Part shown: positions 10,376-22,345 of the stretch, piece after piece | How the letters are laid out: every line of letters begins with the position of its first letter | Numbering within the stretch: the first letter of the stretch is position 1 | Assembly (NCBI GenBank): GCA_024734495.1 | Contig: JALMQS010000055.1 | Span: 11,676,552 to 11,740,551 of the forward strand | From: Forficula auricularia | Taxonomy: Eukaryota; Arthropoda; Insecta; Dermaptera; Forficulidae | DNA length: 64,000 nt | Direction: 5' to 3' | The notes under the pieces: model-generated | What the model was told of the DNA's origin: nothing | The model's database searches: none | What the model saw: only the letters and a program-made list of their open reading frames with translations | Program-made: the position numbers and the translations under genes

Positions 10376-12770
10376 ACATTACAGCAATATCAAATTCTTT
10401 CTTCTTTGAATAATTTAACTTAAATTTTAAAGTTTTAATAATAATTAAAGATCAAGGCATTGAATAAAATAGTAAATATGGATAGAAAAATATTTTTGAA
10501 ACTATTTCGAGAATTTTTTCTAACTTCGGGTCTTAACCATTTAGCGAATTACACGTATTGTTAATATTTTCTTCCCCTAATTAAAGAATTTATACACTTT
10601 AAGCTAAAATGCTGTTATTTCCAGAATTCAACCTAAATATTTTGAATCGAAAAATCAATGGAAGATAAGAATAGGAAATATACTATTATATAGAAAAATA
10701 AGCGCCCCGGTATCTCTCACTTGACATGCCATGAGAGAAAAAATGAAAACCATCAAAAGTACCTAACTTTTAACATTTTTCATACAAAAAGAATACCGTT
10801 TAATTCAATTATTTTAACAGAAAAATATTTGTTATATCTTCAGTTAATGATACTCAGTTTTTCAAAATAATATCAAGAAAATTACGATTGTTATTTAATG
10901 AAACAGTCGCTTTAACATCAATCGGGATAGGGTTCGCGTGTTAAATTTGCAAATTTAAATGGTCAATATTTACAAATTTAGTGCCGCAAGGACTATTAAA
11001 AAAAGATTTATACGCATAAAGGACACTTTTAAATATGTGTATTCAAAGTTTTAAAAAGATTTCAAGAAAATCGATTTATAAGGAAACGTCCTTAACTATG
11101 TAAATCTTAATGATAAATCTCAACATTTGATTGTAAAAGTAAAGATAGAGGAGAAGCTAGTAGAAGAATTAGTCCAGATGCCAATGATACTAGAAGCAAA
11201 ATAAAAAAGGGATGGGTGGGAGTCGTGTATGAGGGTGAGGTTCGTGGGTTGGGGGTCCAGGGGGCGTCCCCCCTGGCTAGCAAGAGAGCCGTCGAAGGCG
11301 GGCCTTGCTAGATTATAATAAAATACTTAGGCTGTATATTAACCAACACAAATTCAAAAAATACCATATAGGATGTGGCCATCCCATGATTTTACATTCA
11401 AATGCCCCCCCCCCCCCCCCCCCCACCTAGCCATTTTAGGAAACTGCTTTTTTCATTGATAGTTCCCTCTAAGTCTGTGATGGCGAGCTAATGACTTGCG
11501 AACTCATTTTGGGTGACATGCATCGAATAAATATCAAAATATAAATCTTTTTTTTCTATGGTTGAAAATATTTCTATATGCGACACGGCACCAGAGTTAA
11601 GTTTAGGTTTTTCAAAATTTTGACATACTGTGTTCAAAAGGTTCGCCATCACTGTTCTAAGGCTTTATAGGCTAACTGTTTAAAATATGGTCTAAATCAG
11701 TTAAGGGGGCTCAAATATTAAAAACCCTCAAGGCTAATTTACAACAGATATTAATCTCATATAAAATGTCTAAATGTAAAATTTCGTTTTGATGTCCTTA
11801 TTGGTTTTTGGACTAGAGCGTACACAAAATTTCGTAACACAAAACACTTTTTTCATTCACGATAAATACTCCACCATTCGGTGTATGGTAAAATAAAAAA
11901 AACCATAATCAAGAACACGCTGATAAGAAGAGAACAGTAAGAATAATTTAGAGTAGTCTGAAAAGAAGCGGGCTTAAAGATATAAAAAAATTACAACTTT
12001 ATAATGGTCTAGTGAAGTTAATGCATCTATGATTCTGAATTATGGGGTTGGCAAGGAAATCTGAGGAAAAAAAGAGTACATGTTCTCTTTAAAAGAGATA
12101 GTTTGTCAAGCCTATCTAAATGAGATCAAGTATATGTCCATATATCCATGTACTAAAACGTAAAAGCTAAGAAATGGTATTGAAATACACTATTTTTAAT
12201 TATTCAACAACCAATCATGGGGATAAACTGAACCATTTGTCAATTTGATTATCCTTAGTCTTCTAAAGTTCTTAAGTCTCAATCGCTTTTATTCTTTCCG
12301 AAAATACGAACCTATTAATTTTAAAATTCAGCTCAATAAATACCATTAAATATATATATATATATATCAATCTACACTCGGAATATTAAAAAATAAATAA
12401 AAATTATTTAATAAATAAAAAAAAAAATTTTAATCGAATTAACAAAAGACACCCAAGTTTAAAACTACATTATTCCAACATACTATAACTTTTAATGAAT
12501 TATTATCATCTGCAAGAGAAAAATTAGCCATGCGCTGGCTACTAAATCAAAAAATTTTCCTTGTAAAGATTATTAATTGGTCGTAACATCAACAGCAGTG
12601 GCATAGAAATGAAGGGATTGAAGAAATATTTTTTTTTTTTTAATTTTACTTTATAAAGAGGAATGCCTAATGCAAATAAACATACAATATAATTGATTTG
12701 TTTGAAGCTATAGTTTGACCTTTTTTTGGATTTTCGGCCTTTCTAACCATAAGCCAATTTACTATACTAA
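10376..12770. other. no gene; G/C runs, hairpin, AT-rich DNA
   Basis: No supported gene. Holds a GC hairpin at ~11258-11278 (CCAGGGGGCGTCCCCCCTGG), a C-run of ~19 bases at 11405-11424 next to a reverse copy of the TGGCCATCC repeat (~11372), a short TA repeat at 12350-12368, and at ~11990-12110 a degenerate stretch vaguely like a LINE RT (LYDSELWGWQ) that is too decayed to call. Confidence 0.45.
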
Positions 12771-12897
12771 TTTTTTTTTTTTTTAATTTGTCTCTACCCC
12801 GGGGTCAGATTTTAACCGGATGCCTCGAGTCGGATTCGAACCCGGGTCCACTTGGTTAGCAGGCTGGCACGCTAACCCCTAGCCAACCCGACCCCTT
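12771..12897 (-). repeat. tRNA-derived SINE (tRNA-Ser-like head)
   Basis: On the minus strand a tRNA-like head runs from 12896: TGGCTAGGGGTTAGCGTG resembles box A and GGTTCGAATCC is a good box B, the internal pol III promoter. The middle holds CTGCTAA, which resembles the anticodon loop of tRNA-Ser(GCT). The tail ends in an A-run (T-run at ~12771-12784 on plus). The acceptor stem does not close properly, so this is a SINE rather than a tRNA gene. Confidence 0.72.
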
Positions 12898-13489
12898 AAA
12901 GGTTTGACCTTAATCATCAGTCTTTTTTTAATTAGAAATATTGTATCTATTATTTCTCCCAAGGTCAAATACCCGATTGGATATAGTAAAAATTCGTTTT
13001 GGTATTATAGCAACCTAACCAGATAAACAATTTACCATTGTAACTACTCTTTAAATTTTGTTGGCCTAAATTTTTCATAAACATGACGAAATTCTAAATA
13101 TCTATCTCTGAGCATTAATTGGGATTTGCGGAAAATTACGTAAATATTTGGATTCTTCAGAATCACTTTTAATTTTATAACAATTTCTTTTAATTTACTT
13201 AGGACATAACTTGACTCGTATAAAGAAAACAAGAAGAACTAGTAAATGTTAAGAATATTTGTTATTTTATGTTATTTTTATTTCATCTCCTCGGGAAATG
13301 AAGCCGAGTGTCAAAATGGTATCCTGGCTATTTGCTTCAATTCCCAAGAGGGTGAAATTAACCCTTCTGACATATGATAAAAATAATTCCTAACGCCTTA
13401 GATTCAGTAGTTGACACTCTCTTGTATTCTCTTTAGAAATTTCTACAATCAGCAATTTGAACTTCTAAATTGGATCTAATATTTTATCA

Positions 13490-13660
13490 CACTTTTAACC
13501 TAGAGATATTAAAGATATAAGTAAATAAATATTATATGCAATATTCATTTACTTACTATGAGTTAAGGATTCTTGGTCACTTGTTTCACATTAAAAATGT
13601 TTTCATTAAAAAATTAACTCATAGTAAATGAATATTGCATATAATATTTATTTACTTTTA
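13490..13660. repeat. inverted repeat, ~65-bp arms
   Basis: The segment from ~13497 to 13568 (TAAATAAATATTATATGCAA and onward to ATGAGTTAA) reappears inverted at ~13613-13675, separated by ~45 bases. The left arm has a 4-base TACT duplication missing from the right. Cause unknown; it lies just left of the hAT-like element. Confidence 0.7.
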
Positions 13661-13676
13661 TGTATCTTTATTAAAG

Positions 13677-13758
13677 ATGTTTCGCCTTGCACCAACACCA
13701 CAATCTCTACTAATTACTAGAGATATTAAATTATATGAATCCGAGGGTGTCTCTAGAC
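13677..13758 (+). other. recurring short coding-like start (MFRLAPTPQSL)
   Basis: The plus-strand frame from 13677 reads MFRLAPTPQSLL and continues to ~ESEGVSR before the hAT-like element interrupts at 13759. Similar peptides start at 24469 (MFHYKPTPLSL), 48569 (MFHQVPTPNSL) and 8273. The similarity is stronger at the protein than at the DNA level after the first ~25 bases, which suggests an old mobile-element protein start. I do not recognise the family. Confidence 0.35.
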
Positions 13759-14370
13759 TAGTAATTCTCAACCTTTTTTCCTCGCGGAACACTTTTAGTG
13801 ATATAAAAATTTGGCTAGACACCAAGGATCTAACAAAATGATAGTTTATTGTACATAAGCTCAGCCGCAATAAAGAAAAAAAATACTGAATTAAATACGA
13901 AAAGTACACCGTGACTTAGAATGAAAACTGACAATAAATGTACTTTTATAAAGGGGATGAATAATGCTTTCCCTCTCTCTTCTAACTTGATTAGCAAATA
14001 AACTGTAAACACGCAAAATAATTAAAAGAATCCATCGAAGGATAATTTTATTTTTTAATAATAAAAATAAATAAAGTCAATTTGGTCAAGAACTGAACCA
14101 TTAGTATCAGTACTCAATTGCTCTAGAATTGCCCGTTTTGCTTATTTCCAATTACAAATATTTAATAGATTTAAATGATGAAAACTCGAGTCTATTTCAA
14201 ACGATTCGAGACATGCTGGACAAGTTGAGAAGTGTTGGCGGATTTGTTTGCAAAAAAATGTTTTCTCGAATATTTCGAATTTTTTCATTTTCTCTGATAA
14301 AAAAATATAAATTAAGTAGAAAAAAAATAATTGATACCTATATAAGATAAAAATTATTTTCATTTGGTAT

Positions 14371-14945
14371 AAATGGTTTTAGCTATACCTAATGAGCTGA
14401 AAATTGGTACTCAACTATGTTACAATGCACTAAATTTTAGCTTTTTACATAAAAACGTTTTCTGAGAGTACAAAACGCCAATCTTGAAAGGTTTTAGTTA
14501 ATGAGCTGGAAATTAGTACGCAAATATGTATTTTCACATTATGATTCACCAAATTTTAATCTTATACCTGAAAACGTTTCCTGAAAATACAAAATGCCAA
14601 TCTTGAATGATTTTAGTTAATGAGCTGAATGTTAAGCAATTGATACTCAATTATGTTACAATGCACCAAATTTTAGCTATATATCTGAAAAATTTCCCGA
14701 GAATATGAATTGTCAATATAGAATTGTTTTATTTAATAAGCTGAAAATTGGTACGCAACTATGTATTTTTGCATTTCAATACACCAAATTTTAGCTTTAT
14801 ATATGAAAACGTTTCCTGTGAGTATAAATTTCCAATCTTAAATAATTTTATCTAATGAAACTCGATTCGAATCTATTTATTTTCACATTACACTGTACTA
14901 AATTTTAGCTTTATACCTGAAAATATTTCGAGAAAATATATAAAT
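14371..14945. repeat. tandem repeat, about five ~118-bp units
   Basis: Units recur with the order TTTTAGTTAATGAGCTGAAA, GGTACxCAACTATGT, CACCAAATTTTAGC, TGAAAACGTTTCCTGA and CAATCTTGAAT. Copies differ by several substitutions and small indels, so this is an old array. It lies in the hAT-like element interior. Confidence 0.75.
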
Positions 14946-15221
14946 TTTTTTGCATTACTGTAATATGATTGAACAGCAAAAAAATATAATATGATGATAA
15001 AATGGACCGATGAAATAAATTCATTTGATAAACACAATTTTACTCATAAAAAGAAACAAAGTGTTTGATCACGCGATTCATTTATTATGTTTAGAAAAAG
15101 ATCCTTATTTTAAAAAGTTCTAATTTGGATGAATTTATGAAGAAAGAATTTATTAAGAAACCAATAAATCTTCATTGATTTTAGATTAATTATTATTGGA
15201 GTAAATTAATAAAAGAGTACT

Positions 15222-16135
15222 AGGTGTACCGGAAAGTCATTACCGGTTTTTTCAAACAAAACTACGTAATTTTTAAGAAAATGGAAAATTTATTTATTCA
15301 AAGTATTGGCCATTTGATTCTAAACAACTTGCCCATCTTTCTGGCAATTTATGGATGCCATCCCAAAAAAACTGTTTGTCCTTTGAGCAAAACCATTCAT
15401 CGAGCCATTTTCTAACTTCTTCGAAATTGGAGAAGTGCTGCTCTGCAAGCGCGTGTCCCATCAATGCGAAAAGTTGATAGTCGGTCGGGGCAAGGTCTGG
15501 AGAGTACGGCGGGTGCGATAATATGTCCCACCCAAGTGCTTTCAACGCTTCCTTGACCGGTTTTGCTTTATGAGACGGCGCGTTATCGTGTTGTAAAATC
15601 ACTTTACCGTGTCTTCGGGCCCATTCTGGACGTTTTTCGATCAATGCGTAGTTCAAATTGATCATTTGTTGTCGGTGTATTGTTTTTTCAATTGTTTTTG
15701 AGTTTTGGTTGGGTCTTCATCCAATAACTCCTGTAGTTTCGCATCTTCAAACTTTTTTGGTCTACCAGAACGTTCTTTATCTTGCACATCGAAATCACCA
15801 CTTTTGAATTTTCGAAACCAAACCTCACATGTTTTTAAAGTTAAAAGCATGCTCACCGTAAGTTTCTACCAGCAAACGATGACTTTCAGCGGCTTTTTTC
15901 TTTTGATTAAATAAGAAAAGTAATGCGTGCCGCAAATGCACGTTTTCAGGCATGAAACTTGACATTTTCAAAGAGGTATAAATCTATGAAGGTGTTACTT
16001 TCGCAAAATATAACATGTATAGCATTGAAGCTTGATGTCAGTAGAATAAAATGCATATGTGTCAAATCATAACATTGCATACTTAAGCCGAGCGACATCT
16101 GTTAGAAAAACCGGTAATGACTTTCCAGTACACCT
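15222..16135 (-). mobile_element. mariner element, internally deleted, with ~30-bp inverted ends
   Basis: The ends AGGTGTACCGGAAAGTCATT and, at the other side, the inverse of AGGTGTACTGGAAAGTCATT match over ~30 bases with one difference. A TA precedes the left end; the right flank is TG, a probable mutation. At 914 bp it is shorter than the ~1.3 kb of complete mariners. It is the source of the transposase remnant at 15294-15955. Confidence 0.88.
15294..15955 (-). pseudogene. mariner transposase with missing middle
   Basis: The minus strand begins near 15952 (MPENVHLRHALLFLFNQKKK), runs through the DNA-binding part (EVWFRKFKSGDFDVQDKERS, then KFEDAKLQELLDEDPTKTQK), then jumps at ~15662 straight to ALIEKRPEWARRHGKVILQH. 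The deleted middle held the first catalytic Asp. The second is in QHDNAPSH and the third in SPDLAPTDYQLF, 34 residues apart, as in mariner D,D34D enzymes. The C-terminus (WASCLESNGQYFE) is complete. Frame shifts near 15660 and 15850 also break it. Inactive. Confidence 0.88.
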
Positions 16136-16449
16136 GGTATTTTGAACAACGGCTGCATATCGAACTGGATTCTAATGGTATCATCATTCTGTAAAAAGTT
16201 AATCAAAATCGGTGTTTTTTAATTGGGTAATTTTCGTAGGCTGCGGGACCTCTCAAAACGCGGGGCCGGGCACGCGCTGAACCTGCCTTTCACCGGCCCT
16301 GTAAATAGGGACAAATGTGCAGAAATCTTTATATTCAAATAAATTATCAGTACCTACAGATAAACAATATATTCTTAATTTTTAGCTGCACATTGTCAAA
16401 GGATTGATGGCACAGTAGTGTGCTGCTGAACACTGGTTGAAAACCACTG

Positions 16450-16859
16450 ATCTAGACTTTTAATCTGCTATATATGTGTGGTTAACCAGCCTGGCCGCGC
16501 AACCTCAGCCTGGATCTTAGTCTGGTTCATTTCTCAATGTGCCTGGGAAGTCCCACCTACACTCATTGTCATCGAAACTAAATAACCCCTTCATCACTCC
16601 CCCTCCCTTCCCCGAGGAGACGATTCTGATTTAATTTTGAAGTTACATTGATTTCATTATAAATTTGAAAATATTCAATATATGGTATACCTACTGAAAA
16701 TAAAATTTAAAAGATTTATAGTGTAGTTATAATAGTAAAATAAATATTTCGATAATTATTGTCAGTTACATGCCTTTGTAAATTAAATTTACTGGTAAAT
16801 ATAACTACAAAATCATTTTATTAAAAATTAAAGCATCGTCTCAAAAATCTATTTATATA
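16450..16859. other. no gene seen
   Basis: Short patch of mixed composition (16490-16620), then AT-rich DNA. Nothing supported. Confidence 0.5.
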
Positions 16860-17270
16860 AGATTATTTATATAAGATTGAAGTAATTTTTGGAGACAGAC
16901 TGATAAGTGAATTGGGTGGATATTGATGAGGCAGCCCAAAAAAAGAAGATAATTTATTGTATCTTTTTATTCATAAATCGACGTTTCGGAGGCTATTCCC
17001 TCCTTCTTCAGGGTTTTGAAAAGTCAGTGAAGGAAATCCAATGCGACATTCCCCTTTGTCTCCTCTTTCAGTGGCTGTAACAATGACGGTAACTACACTG
17101 TAATTCTGCTGAGAATGAAATATAATATATTATTGTTAATGCCACTGAGAGAGGAGACAGAGGGGAATGTCGCATTGGATTTCCTTCACTGACTTTTCAA
17201 AACCCTGAACAAGGAGGGAATAGCCTCCGAAACGTCCCTTTATGAATAAAAAGATAGTATAATTTATCAT
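16860..17270. repeat. two PLE-tail-like segments in inverted orientation
   Basis: The segment ~16975-17065 (ACGTTTCGGAGGCTATTCCC through AATGCGACATTCCCC and CAGTGGC) reappears inverted at ~17142-17245, around an ~80-base centre. The left flank, 16860-16985, matches 31756-31868. Each arm holds a hammerhead-like core; the right-arm core reads CTGAACA (17205-17211), which breaks the invariant G. Confidence 0.75.
16980..17014 (-). ncRNA. hammerhead-like core in PLE-type tail
   Basis: On the minus strand: CTGAAGA (17011-17005), stem II GGAGG/CCTCC around a GAATAG loop, GAAA (16987-16984), then CGTC. The variable seventh position (A for T) is allowed. Stem III is almost absent and stem I is weak, so activity is doubtful. 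Confidence 0.45.
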
Positions 17271-19850
17271 CAAAAATAATTGTTCTAGAATTAATTTTGA
17301 CTTATACGCGTTGTACTTTCTTACCATACTTATGTTAAATAAACAAGCGGTGTTCTTCTAATCGTTTACTGAATAATTCATTAAATAAGATCCGCCTTTT
17401 CAATCCATCGACTGTCTTGATATATTGATATTATCTTTATGTATTAATCCCGATCTCATCATCTTGACTCACTTCTTTGTTTTTATATGGATATTTACTT
17501 AAATAAAACTTTACTCTAGAGAGAGCTTAGTTACTTAGTTCTTGGCACGTAATTCAATCTACTTTATGTTCCATTTCACAAGAAGAATCAATTTGCACTC
17601 CAAGCCAGTCATAACCCGACGATAATGATGATGATAGGAAATCATTTACGAATTACAGGAGATTAAAAAACGGTTTTATTTTCTTGATAAAATCCAGAGA
17701 GAGAGGATTTAAAGGGAAAAGAAAGACATTTTATAAGATTCATTTTTTTTATTAAGATAAATATGTAGTTAAGAACAAATCAATGTGGAATATGCGCGTG
17801 ATTGTATTATCTATTTATCTCCTTGCAAAACCATCGTGTAGTAGCAAACTTCTAGATTAGATCCATGCACCCATAAACATCGTGAATAACTTAACTTTTA
17901 ATGCAGGCAAGAACCGTTACAATATACCCACGGGTATACCCAAATAATGAAATTGCAAAAGGACAAATTAATACATAAGGGTCGAAATAATATTTTATTC
18001 ATTTTTTAGTTTTTATAAAAATTTTTACTTAAATATAAATAATTAATTAAATAATTCGATAATAAATTTATTTAAAATAAAGGTTAGTCTATATATAAAT
18101 TATTTAGCAAATTTCGCATTAAAAATAAATTCAAGTTTAAGTTTACATAGAAAGCAAGAAGTAATGCATTACTTAGAGTGAATCTTTGAGAATTATCTAA
18201 TAATCCTTCTAATTTCAGAGGAAAAATAATAACAATTTATAATTTTAATTTTAAAAAAAGAAATCAATACTTGAAATTGGAGAGACGAATGGGGGAATGA
18301 GGAATTTGTGACGAGGACACACAAAAAGAGAAGGATTCAAAACTTGATCTTTAGAGAGAGACATTCTATACTACATATAATATACTATACATTCGCCAAG
18401 GAGAGCTCGCTAAAATCATCAATTATTCTATAATTTTCTACGCAGAGCATCTTAGCTTTCTAGACTATATATTTCTACACTTTATCTCTCTAAATATCTT
18501 TATACAGGCTCCTGAAATATCATTCCAAGCAGAGACCATTCCATTCATATATATATATATGTCCAAGGCGCTCACTCTACATATATTAATTGGAGCCAAC
18601 TTGCTACCAGAAGAGAAGCAAACGGGATAATTGGAAACTTTGTACACCGAACCTACCAGACGCGGAGAATTCCATTCAGGGCACCTAAATATCCAAAGAT
18701 TGGTGTCTGAAGTACAATCGGAGTCAAGGCCACGGAAGGAAGAATTATCCTATACCTTTGGTCCAAGAGGAATGTAATATTTTCACATACCATTTTCTTA
18801 AAACCTCCATTTTATACTGTTCACTTCAAGTACTGATAAAGAAAATAAATTCACATAGTCAAAATTTAATTTAATTCTCTAAAAAAAGCTTTATTATTGT
18901 TGAAAACCCACACATCCATCCTTTTGTTTTATTTGCATTTTTTTATTTAAATTCATTTTATTACTTAACTTCAGTAAAGTAGCTTGTTTTAGCTTCCATC
19001 ATTTCAGATATAAGCACTGAGAGACTACCCTGAGTAACATCAGCCACCATTTAAGAAATTAATATCTAAGCCAACCCTTGCTATAAGAGTAAACCCACGT
19101 CACCTCACATCCAAGCCTCATATCCATAATCAAAATCAAACATCCATTATCATATTAACCACTGCACCGTTTAACACATAGTATATGAGTGAGTTGATAT
19201 GACTAAATATTCTAGACCAAGGATTTCAACCTGGGTAAACGGAATAAAAATTCGCACACTCCATGGAGAGAATTGTTGTTAAACGGATTATTAGGGGTGT
19301 GCCTTTGGCAGGACCTCACAACTCGGTCTTCCTGGCGGGCAATGTCTGTCGTCCCAAAAGTCTAGCCTCCAAAAAAATTAAAAAGTAAAAAAAGTCTCCA
19401 AATATGGGCTAAAAAAGATAAAATAATTTATTTTTTTGAAGACGAATTCATAGCGTAAAGTCAGAGGTTTGCTCGAACTCTTTTCTTCTATTTCAAATCT
19501 TCAATAAGCAATTATCAAATGAAAAAGAAAAATTTGCTCATTAGATTCTCTATGTATGCTTTAAAATGAGAAAAATAGTTAAAGTGCTCAGCTTTAAGAG
19601 GATATTTCTATCGAGAAAATTCTTGCAATTGTATTTAATAAGGGACAAAAACAAAACTTGTGTCATATTTATCGAAGCAAGTGAAATAATGAAACCGTTC
19701 CTTTACTTAAGTTTGGGATTATCACCTACTGTGTGATTACCATGATTTTGATCAAATAAAGCCATGATAAATTTTTAAAAAATATATATAAATAAAATAG
19801 TGATAACATTTGTTTATTTGTCATATTAATTAAACTAATTATTTGTTAAA
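17271..19850. other. no gene seen
   Basis: AT-rich DNA with no recognisable family. A purine-rich stretch at ~18280-18360 and a small TA repeat at ~18549 are the only landmarks. Short open frames (e.g. 18465-18647 minus) look random. Confidence 0.5.
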
Positions 19851-19856
19851 CTTTAC

Positions 19857-19949
19857 CTTTTTCTAAGTTGAATCGGTTCGATGTAAAACTAATTCCATTA
19901 TCAGATAATTTTTGAAATGTGTATCGATCTTCTTTGAAATCATTCTGAT
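19857..19949 (-). CDS. candidate orphan host exon (93 nt, phase 1-1)
   Basis: On the minus strand a strong acceptor (pyrimidine tract TTCTTTTTCTGTTTCAG at ~19966-19950) precedes a 93-nt open stretch, followed by donor GTAAAG (19856-19851). In the open frame it reads DQNDFKEDRYTFQKLSD, then NGISFTSNRFNLEKG. The length is a multiple of three and both ends fall in phase 1, so it could be skipped without a frameshift. The amino-acid mix is normal protein, unlike the repetitive DNA around it. I do not recognise the family. The phase-1 start would fit the phase-1 end of the Beat-like exon at 46507-46642, but the peptide does not look like a second Beat Ig domain. It may belong to another gene. Confidence 0.35.
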
Positions 19950-20534
19950 CTGAAACAGAAAAAGAAAGAAAAATTAGAACATTTTTTGATAATTGATAGA
20001 TAATATGAAGAAGATATTCAAATAAGGGTCTTATAATGAAATACATTTAGGGAAGATGAGTGAAATGGTCAAATATAAATCGAAGAAAAAAGTGAAAACT
20101 GTTTTGATTCGGAACGCTCTCTGCATATTTTGGTGATTTTACAAATTTTTTGTCAGCAAGATAAAACTTAAACAACACCAAGGGACAGCTTAGTAATAAA
20201 AAGTTTATCGCCAATTTTCAGTTCAATAGCTGTATAGTGTATACAGATGTTCATGTGCTCCGTATAATAATTCAATTTTTTCTAATTTTCAACCAGAACT
20301 TCTAAAACTAGAAAGTCTAGAATCTAAAATCTGGAAATATAATCAGTTTGTTACCAAAATGAACTTTTTATGACTTTGTGAGTTATCGTGGATGTCGTAA
20401 TTCTGACATAGAGAAAAAGATCAAACTTGAAAATAATTTTTCATTACGTTTCTATTTCTAAACTCGGATATCTAAGCAATGATAAACCAGACAAAACCAA
20501 TATATTTTTTTTGTTTTTTATCTAAACTAAGAGG
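19950..20534. other. no gene seen
   Basis: AT-rich DNA. The part ~20130-20470 loosely matches ~27300-27640, so it is probably old repeat. Confidence 0.4.
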
Positions 20535-20634
20535 NNNNNNNNNNNNNNNNNNNNNNNNNNNNNNNNNNNNNNNNNNNNNNNNNNNNNNNNNNNNNNNNNN
20601 NNNNNNNNNNNNNNNNNNNNNNNNNNNNNNNNNN
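20535..20634. other. assembly gap (100 N)
   Basis: Exactly 100 Ns, the usual placeholder for a gap of unknown size. Confidence 0.99.
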
Positions 20635-21899
20635 ATTTATCGAAAAACAGGATTTAGTGGCAGCCCCCGTACCTCAGAAGATATAGATTTATAGTCATCA
20701 GTCAGTGCAATTTCAAATGTTTAGAACCGGAAGTATTCTAGGCCAGGTATGTAATTAGACATCCTCCTAAAGTAATTAATAGGTAAAATACTTCCTAGCT
20801 TCTAGATTTGAAACATCGATGAAATAGAAGAAAATTCAGTGATTTGTAATAAACTTTTCTCTTTTCTTCTTTTGACTCATCTGTATTTTTTTATTTATTT
20901 TTTTTTTTTTTTTTTTTTACTTTTTTTCATAATTCAATAGGGACCTCTTTTGATCAATTATATATATTATATATTAAATAAAACAGCAGGAAAGTTTTTT
21001 CGAAACAAATAACCTTTAAAAAAGAAAAAGCCAGAAATATTTCCCAAAATGCCAAGCTTGTGGAAATATCAATGTTTACGTAATTATGTCACTCTAGGTC
21101 ATGATTATTTTCTCTTCGATATGAAATACTTATAAATATAAATATTTTTTTCGTGATTTAACAACTTAAAAGAAAAGAAAGAGAAGTTGTTTCATCATCG
21201 TCTAACAGCTCAGCTTGTTTTTATATTGAAAAGGAGGGAAGGTATGGGAAAAATATAAAATCGCTCAATTTTGTGAGTTTTTTTCTCTTTTTACTCTCAT
21301 CCTTCTATTTTATTTATTATTTTCCCGTATCTTTAATACAAAATTTCTTTTTCTAGTCAATTTATTCAAAGATTAATCGTTTTTTCATTTTTTTATTTCT
21401 AAAAGATGAGCTAAGTAGATATATCTATTAATATTTTAATAAATTATTCATATACACTTAATAATAAACAGCAGAGAGTGTTTCAATTTAGATGAAACAA
21501 ATTTGAATACATTTATTATTTACGTTGATGTAAGAGATTTATGAATAAAAAATAACACACGCATACATTCTAAATCTTATAATTATGATAGAAAAAAAAT
21601 ATAGGTACTTCCTATTATAAAGGTTAAATGTGGTTAAGTAAATTTGAATCGACCAATCTATTTACATAATTGTGACATTTCAAAAAATAATTTTTTTTAT
21701 TATTATTTAAAAATGATATAAGATATATTTATAATCAAAAAATATTTATAATATTTCAAAATTGAAACACCGCAGGATACTTTTCTCAATAATTATGTTT
21801 AATGAAAAAAATAATTTAGAGGTCGTAGCAAGGATATAGATAAGTTTAAACAGTTTATGTGCGAGTCGGGCACCATACCGAGTGTTTCGTATCTTCATC
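20635..21899. other. no gene seen
   Basis: AT-rich, with a T-run at ~20895-20918. No coding or RNA signal. Confidence 0.5.
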
Positions 21900-22345
21900 A
21901 TCATTGAGTATACAGTCCTAAGACTGGTTTGATGCAACAATCCGTCTCCGCTCGACTCTGTCCCCCGCCAGCTGTTTGACCTCTCTAAATGTCTGGCATC
22001 CCATATCCCCAATTATTTGGTTGAAATATTCTAATCTGGGTCTTCCCCTTCCCCTTTTCTTTCCCCCCTCCAAGATATCACTAAGCAGTCCCCCATGTCT
22101 CAGTGTGTGCCCCATCATCTGACCCCTTCTCTTCTTCAGACTCTTCCACAAGATTCTTCTTTCTCCGATTCTTCGAAGAACTTCTTCATTTGTAATTTTA
22201 TCCATCCATTTGATATTCATCATTCTTCTGTAGCACCACATTTCGAAAGCCTCTAATCTCTTTCTCTCCGCTTCTCAAATTGTCCAGGTTTCCCACCCGT
22301 GCATGGCTATGCTCCATACATATGTCTTCGATAGCATCTTATCTT
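21900..22345 (-). pseudogene. RTE-like LINE, C-terminal fragment
   Basis: The minus strand reads HGWETWTI, a stop, then AFEMWCYRRMMNIKWMDK, TNEEVLRRIGERR, RRGQMMGHTLRH, RGRGRPRLEYFNQI and VERRRIVASNQS to a stop at 21918. This is the same RT tail type as at 2133-2753 but a different family. The upstream RT core is missing. The TGA in the WETWTI region and 5' truncation make it inactive. Confidence 0.83.

Larger units (their letters stand above)
13759..16449. mobile_element. hAT-like element with 8-bp duplication, carrying nested repeats
   Basis: The left end reads TAGTAATTCTCAACC and the right end is the inverse of CAGTGGTTTTCAACC, the terminus seen in many hAT elements. The flanks CTCTAGAC (13751-13758) and ATCTAGAC (16450-16457) match in 7 of 8 bases, the duplication length of hAT. 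The 2.7-kb interior has no hAT transposase. It holds a tandem repeat (14371-14945) and a deleted mariner (15222-16135). It is a non-autonomous copy that has since collected an insertion. Confidence 0.65.

Noticed and set aside
11258..11290. Helitron 3' end (hairpin followed by CTAG)
   Set aside because: The CTAG directly abuts the hairpin, without the usual ~10-base spacing, and no 5' TC end or Rep/helicase sequence is seen.
11990..12110. LINE RT fragment
   Set aside because: Only a few residues resemble RT, in shifting frames; too weak to annotate.
12771..12897. Genuine tRNA-Ser gene
   Set aside because: Box A and box B are present, but the acceptor stem does not close and an A-run tail follows, as in a SINE.
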